DNA of 64,000 nt from Reyranella sp. (GTDB lineage: Bacteria > Pseudomonadota > Alphaproteobacteria > Reyranellales > Reyranellaceae): the NCBI RefSeq assembly GCF_004297405.1, contig NZ_SCVC01000011.1:356247-420246 (forward strand). Direction: 5' to 3'. This document shows positions 62,636 through 64,000 of the stretch, piece by piece. A model generated the notes under the pieces. That model searched no databases. It saw only the letters and a list, made by a program, of their open reading frames with translations, and was not told where the DNA came from. Every line of letters starts with the position of its first letter. The first letter of the stretch is position 1. The position numbers and the translations under genes were made by a program.

Positions 62636-63604
62636 ATGAGTCTTCTGAAGGCCGTGATTGCCGGCTGTATCGCATTGCTCCTATCCGCTGTGACTGCTCT
62701 CGCGCAGTATCCCGAGAAGCCATTGCGCCTGGTGGTGCCTTTCCCACCAGGCGGTCCGACCGATCTCATTGCGCGCGTCGTGGCGGTCGGCATGGCGGCC
62801 GATCTCGGTCAGCAGGTGATCATCGACAACAAGGGTGGGGCCGGCGGCAATGTCGGTACGGACCTCGTCGCCAAGGCAAAACCAGACGGCTACACGCTGC
62901 TGTTCGGGACGGCGGCAACGCACGGCATCAACATCTCCCTCTACACGAGCCTGCCCTATCATCCCGTGAAGGATTTTGAGGCAATCGCGCTGGTCGGGCT
63001 TGCGCCCATGGCGCTGCTGGTGCCGCAGGGGCAGTCGCGCACGCTCAAGGAATTGATCTCCAAGCTGAAGGCGGAGCCCGGCAGGGGGAGCTATCCCTCG
63101 TCAGGCAACGGCACCACCAACCATTTGGCCGGCGAGCTGTTCAAGACCCGCGCCGGTGTTGATGTGCTGCATGTTCCTTACCGTGGCACGGGACCAGCCC
63201 TGCAGGACCTGCTGGCGGGTCGCCATACCTTCATGTTCGGCACGCTAGGGCCAGTCATGGAAAACATCAGAGCAGGGCAACTTGTGCCTCTCGGGCTTAT
63301 GGCTGAGAAGCGCAGCGCTGTGCTGCCAGATATTCCCACGATGGCGGAAGCTGGGCTTCTCGACTTTGTCGGTGGCACCTGGAATGTCGTGGCCGCACCC
63401 GCCGGCACACCTCGTGAGATCGTCGAGCGGCTGAACAAGGCTATCTACAAGGCGCTCGCCGATCAGAACTTGGCCGAGCGACTGCAAGCCCTTAATGTAG
63501 AGGCGAGCGATCCGCTCACACCGGCAGCCACAAAGGCCTTCATTGAGGCCGAGATCGTGAAGTGGCGCGAGGTCGTTGCCCTGGCGGGGGCCAAGGTCGA
63601 CTAG
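62636..63604 (+). CDS. Bug-family (TctC-like) substrate-binding protein 2
   Basis: A second 322-residue Bug receptor with its own signal peptide (MSLLKAVIAGCIALLLSAVT then ALAQ). It has the same order of blocks as its neighbour: YPEKPLRLVVPFPPGGPTDL, NKGGAGGNVGTDLVAKAKPD, ATHGINISLYTSLPYHPVKD, HVPYRGTGPALQDLLAGRHT and GTWNVVAAPAGTPREIVERL. ATG 62636 comes one base after the first gene's stop. The two are clearly tandem duplicates, equal in length. Differences concentrate in the ligand-facing middle (GTLGPVMENIRAGQLVPLGL), so the second copy may bind a different acid. Confidence 0.92.
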   Translation: MSLLKAVIAGCIALLLSAVTALAQYPEKPLRLVVPFPPGGPTDLIARVVAVGMAADLGQQVIIDNKGGAGGNVGTDLVAKAKPDGYTLLFGTAATHGINISLYTSLPYHPVKDFEAIALVGLAPMALLVPQGQSRTLKELISKLKAEPGRGSYPSSGNGTTNHLAGELFKTRAGVDVLHVPYRGTGPALQDLLAGRHTFMFGTLGPVMENIRAGQLVPLGLMAEKRSAVLPDIPTMAEAGLLDFVGGTWNVVAAPAGTPREIVERLNKAIYKALADQNLAERLQALNVEASDPLTPAATKAFIEAEIVKWREVVALAGAKVD

Positions 63605-63781
63605 GTGCGCATGTCAGTGAGATCTGCGGTCTGGATTCGAAAGTCGAGCCGCTCTGCATTTCGTGTTCTTTCTAATGGCCGGCAAGTGGGATATCCCAGG
63701 CACGAATGGGAGCAGTCCTCACGCGCACTGATGAACTCGGCGTGCGAGAAGTGCCCCGCGGTTTCGCCAACGGGAATGCAA

Positions 63782-64000
63782 ATGGCCATTGTGACGACGC
63801 GAAGCGAGCAGGCGTGTTTCGGAGGAACGATCGGGTTCTACAGCCACGCCTCCACAGAAATCGGCGCCGAGATGAAGTTCTCGGTCTTCGTGCCGCCGAA
63901 CGGCCCGACACGGCCGAGTCCGGCGCTCTATTTCCTGGCGGGCCTCACCTGCACGGAAGAGACGTTCATGATCAAGGCGAACGCTTTGCGTCATGCCGCC
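63782..64000 (+). CDS. S-formylglutathione hydrolase, N-terminal part (cut by window end)
   Basis: The frame opens MAIVTTRSEQACFGGTIGFY, then FSVFVPPNGPTRPSPALYFL, and AGLTCTEETFMIKANALRHA. This is the esterase-D/S-formylglutathione hydrolase N-terminus, with the oxyanion-hole block LAGLTCTEETF. The enzyme hydrolyses S-formylglutathione in glutathione-dependent formaldehyde oxidation. The catalytic Ser, Asp and His lie beyond the window. ATG 63782 has GGGA eight bases upstream; an ATG at 63776 and an open frame back to 63611 are alternatives. Formaldehyde release by a neighbouring oxygenase is possible. Confidence 0.88.
   Translation, partial: MAIVTTRSEQACFGGTIGFYSHASTEIGAEMKFSVFVPPNGPTRPSPALYFLAGLTCTEETFMIKANALRHAA

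Overview
The window looks like chromosomal DNA of a GC-rich, metabolically versatile alphaproteobacterium. Indicators are the coding style, Tat-exported molybdo-hydroxylase, UbiD/UbiX decarboxylases, Bug-type binding proteins, an EutR-like AraC regulator, AsmA and DUF4142 proteins. A soil Rhodospirillales or Hyphomicrobiales relative such as Reyranella or Bradyrhizobium is a guess, not a result. I saw no rRNA, tRNA, CRISPR array, transposase or phage gene. About 47 intact or partial protein genes are supported, plus a few gene remnants.

Layout. 0.1-11.2 kb is an aromatic-acid decarboxylation neighbourhood. A mostly leftward group encodes an SRPBCC protein, UbiD-2, UbiX, a CopC-like protein, UbiD-1, an NMT1-type binding protein, an NTF2-like protein and a Tat-exported sulfatase. 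A FUSC membrane protein lies in the middle on the other strand, and an amidohydrolase-type decarboxylase lies to the right beyond an isochorismatase pseudogene. 11.2-20.4 kb holds envelope and regulatory genes: a winged-helix/TPR regulator, DUF4142, AsmA, S1/P1 nuclease, a small membrane protein and a GH16 glycanase with RTX repeats. 21.3-30.6 kb is a rightward sugar cluster: sugar porter, glucokinase, DegT/StrS aminotransferase, GMC oxidoreductase, OprB porin, second sugar porter and an AraC regulator. This set could make or use an amino- or keto-sugar.

30.9-39.1 kb carries an amidohydrolase, a CobW metallochaperone, a DHA2-type exporter and an outer-membrane barrel. A truncated cytochrome P460-like fragment and a two-subunit molybdo-hydroxylase of the isoquinoline 1-oxidoreductase type follow. 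39.1-42.5 kb has an SDR, a CmcJ-family oxygenase and an orphan OmpR-type response regulator. 42.5-56.6 kb is the strangest region: an ADYC-like protein, then three very large leftward genes (about 1022, 1039 and 2401 residues) joined by two ATGA overlaps. They contain a degenerate phospholipase-D-like domain, fibronectin-like strands and an OmpA-like domain, with no signal peptides. I regard this as the best candidate for an undescribed system. 57-64 kb has a zinc-ribbon membrane protein, an M41-like putative protease without an AAA domain, a DUF808 protein and a GntR regulator divergent from a TauD-type dioxygenase with two tandem Bug proteins. An S-formylglutathione hydrolase is cut by the window end.
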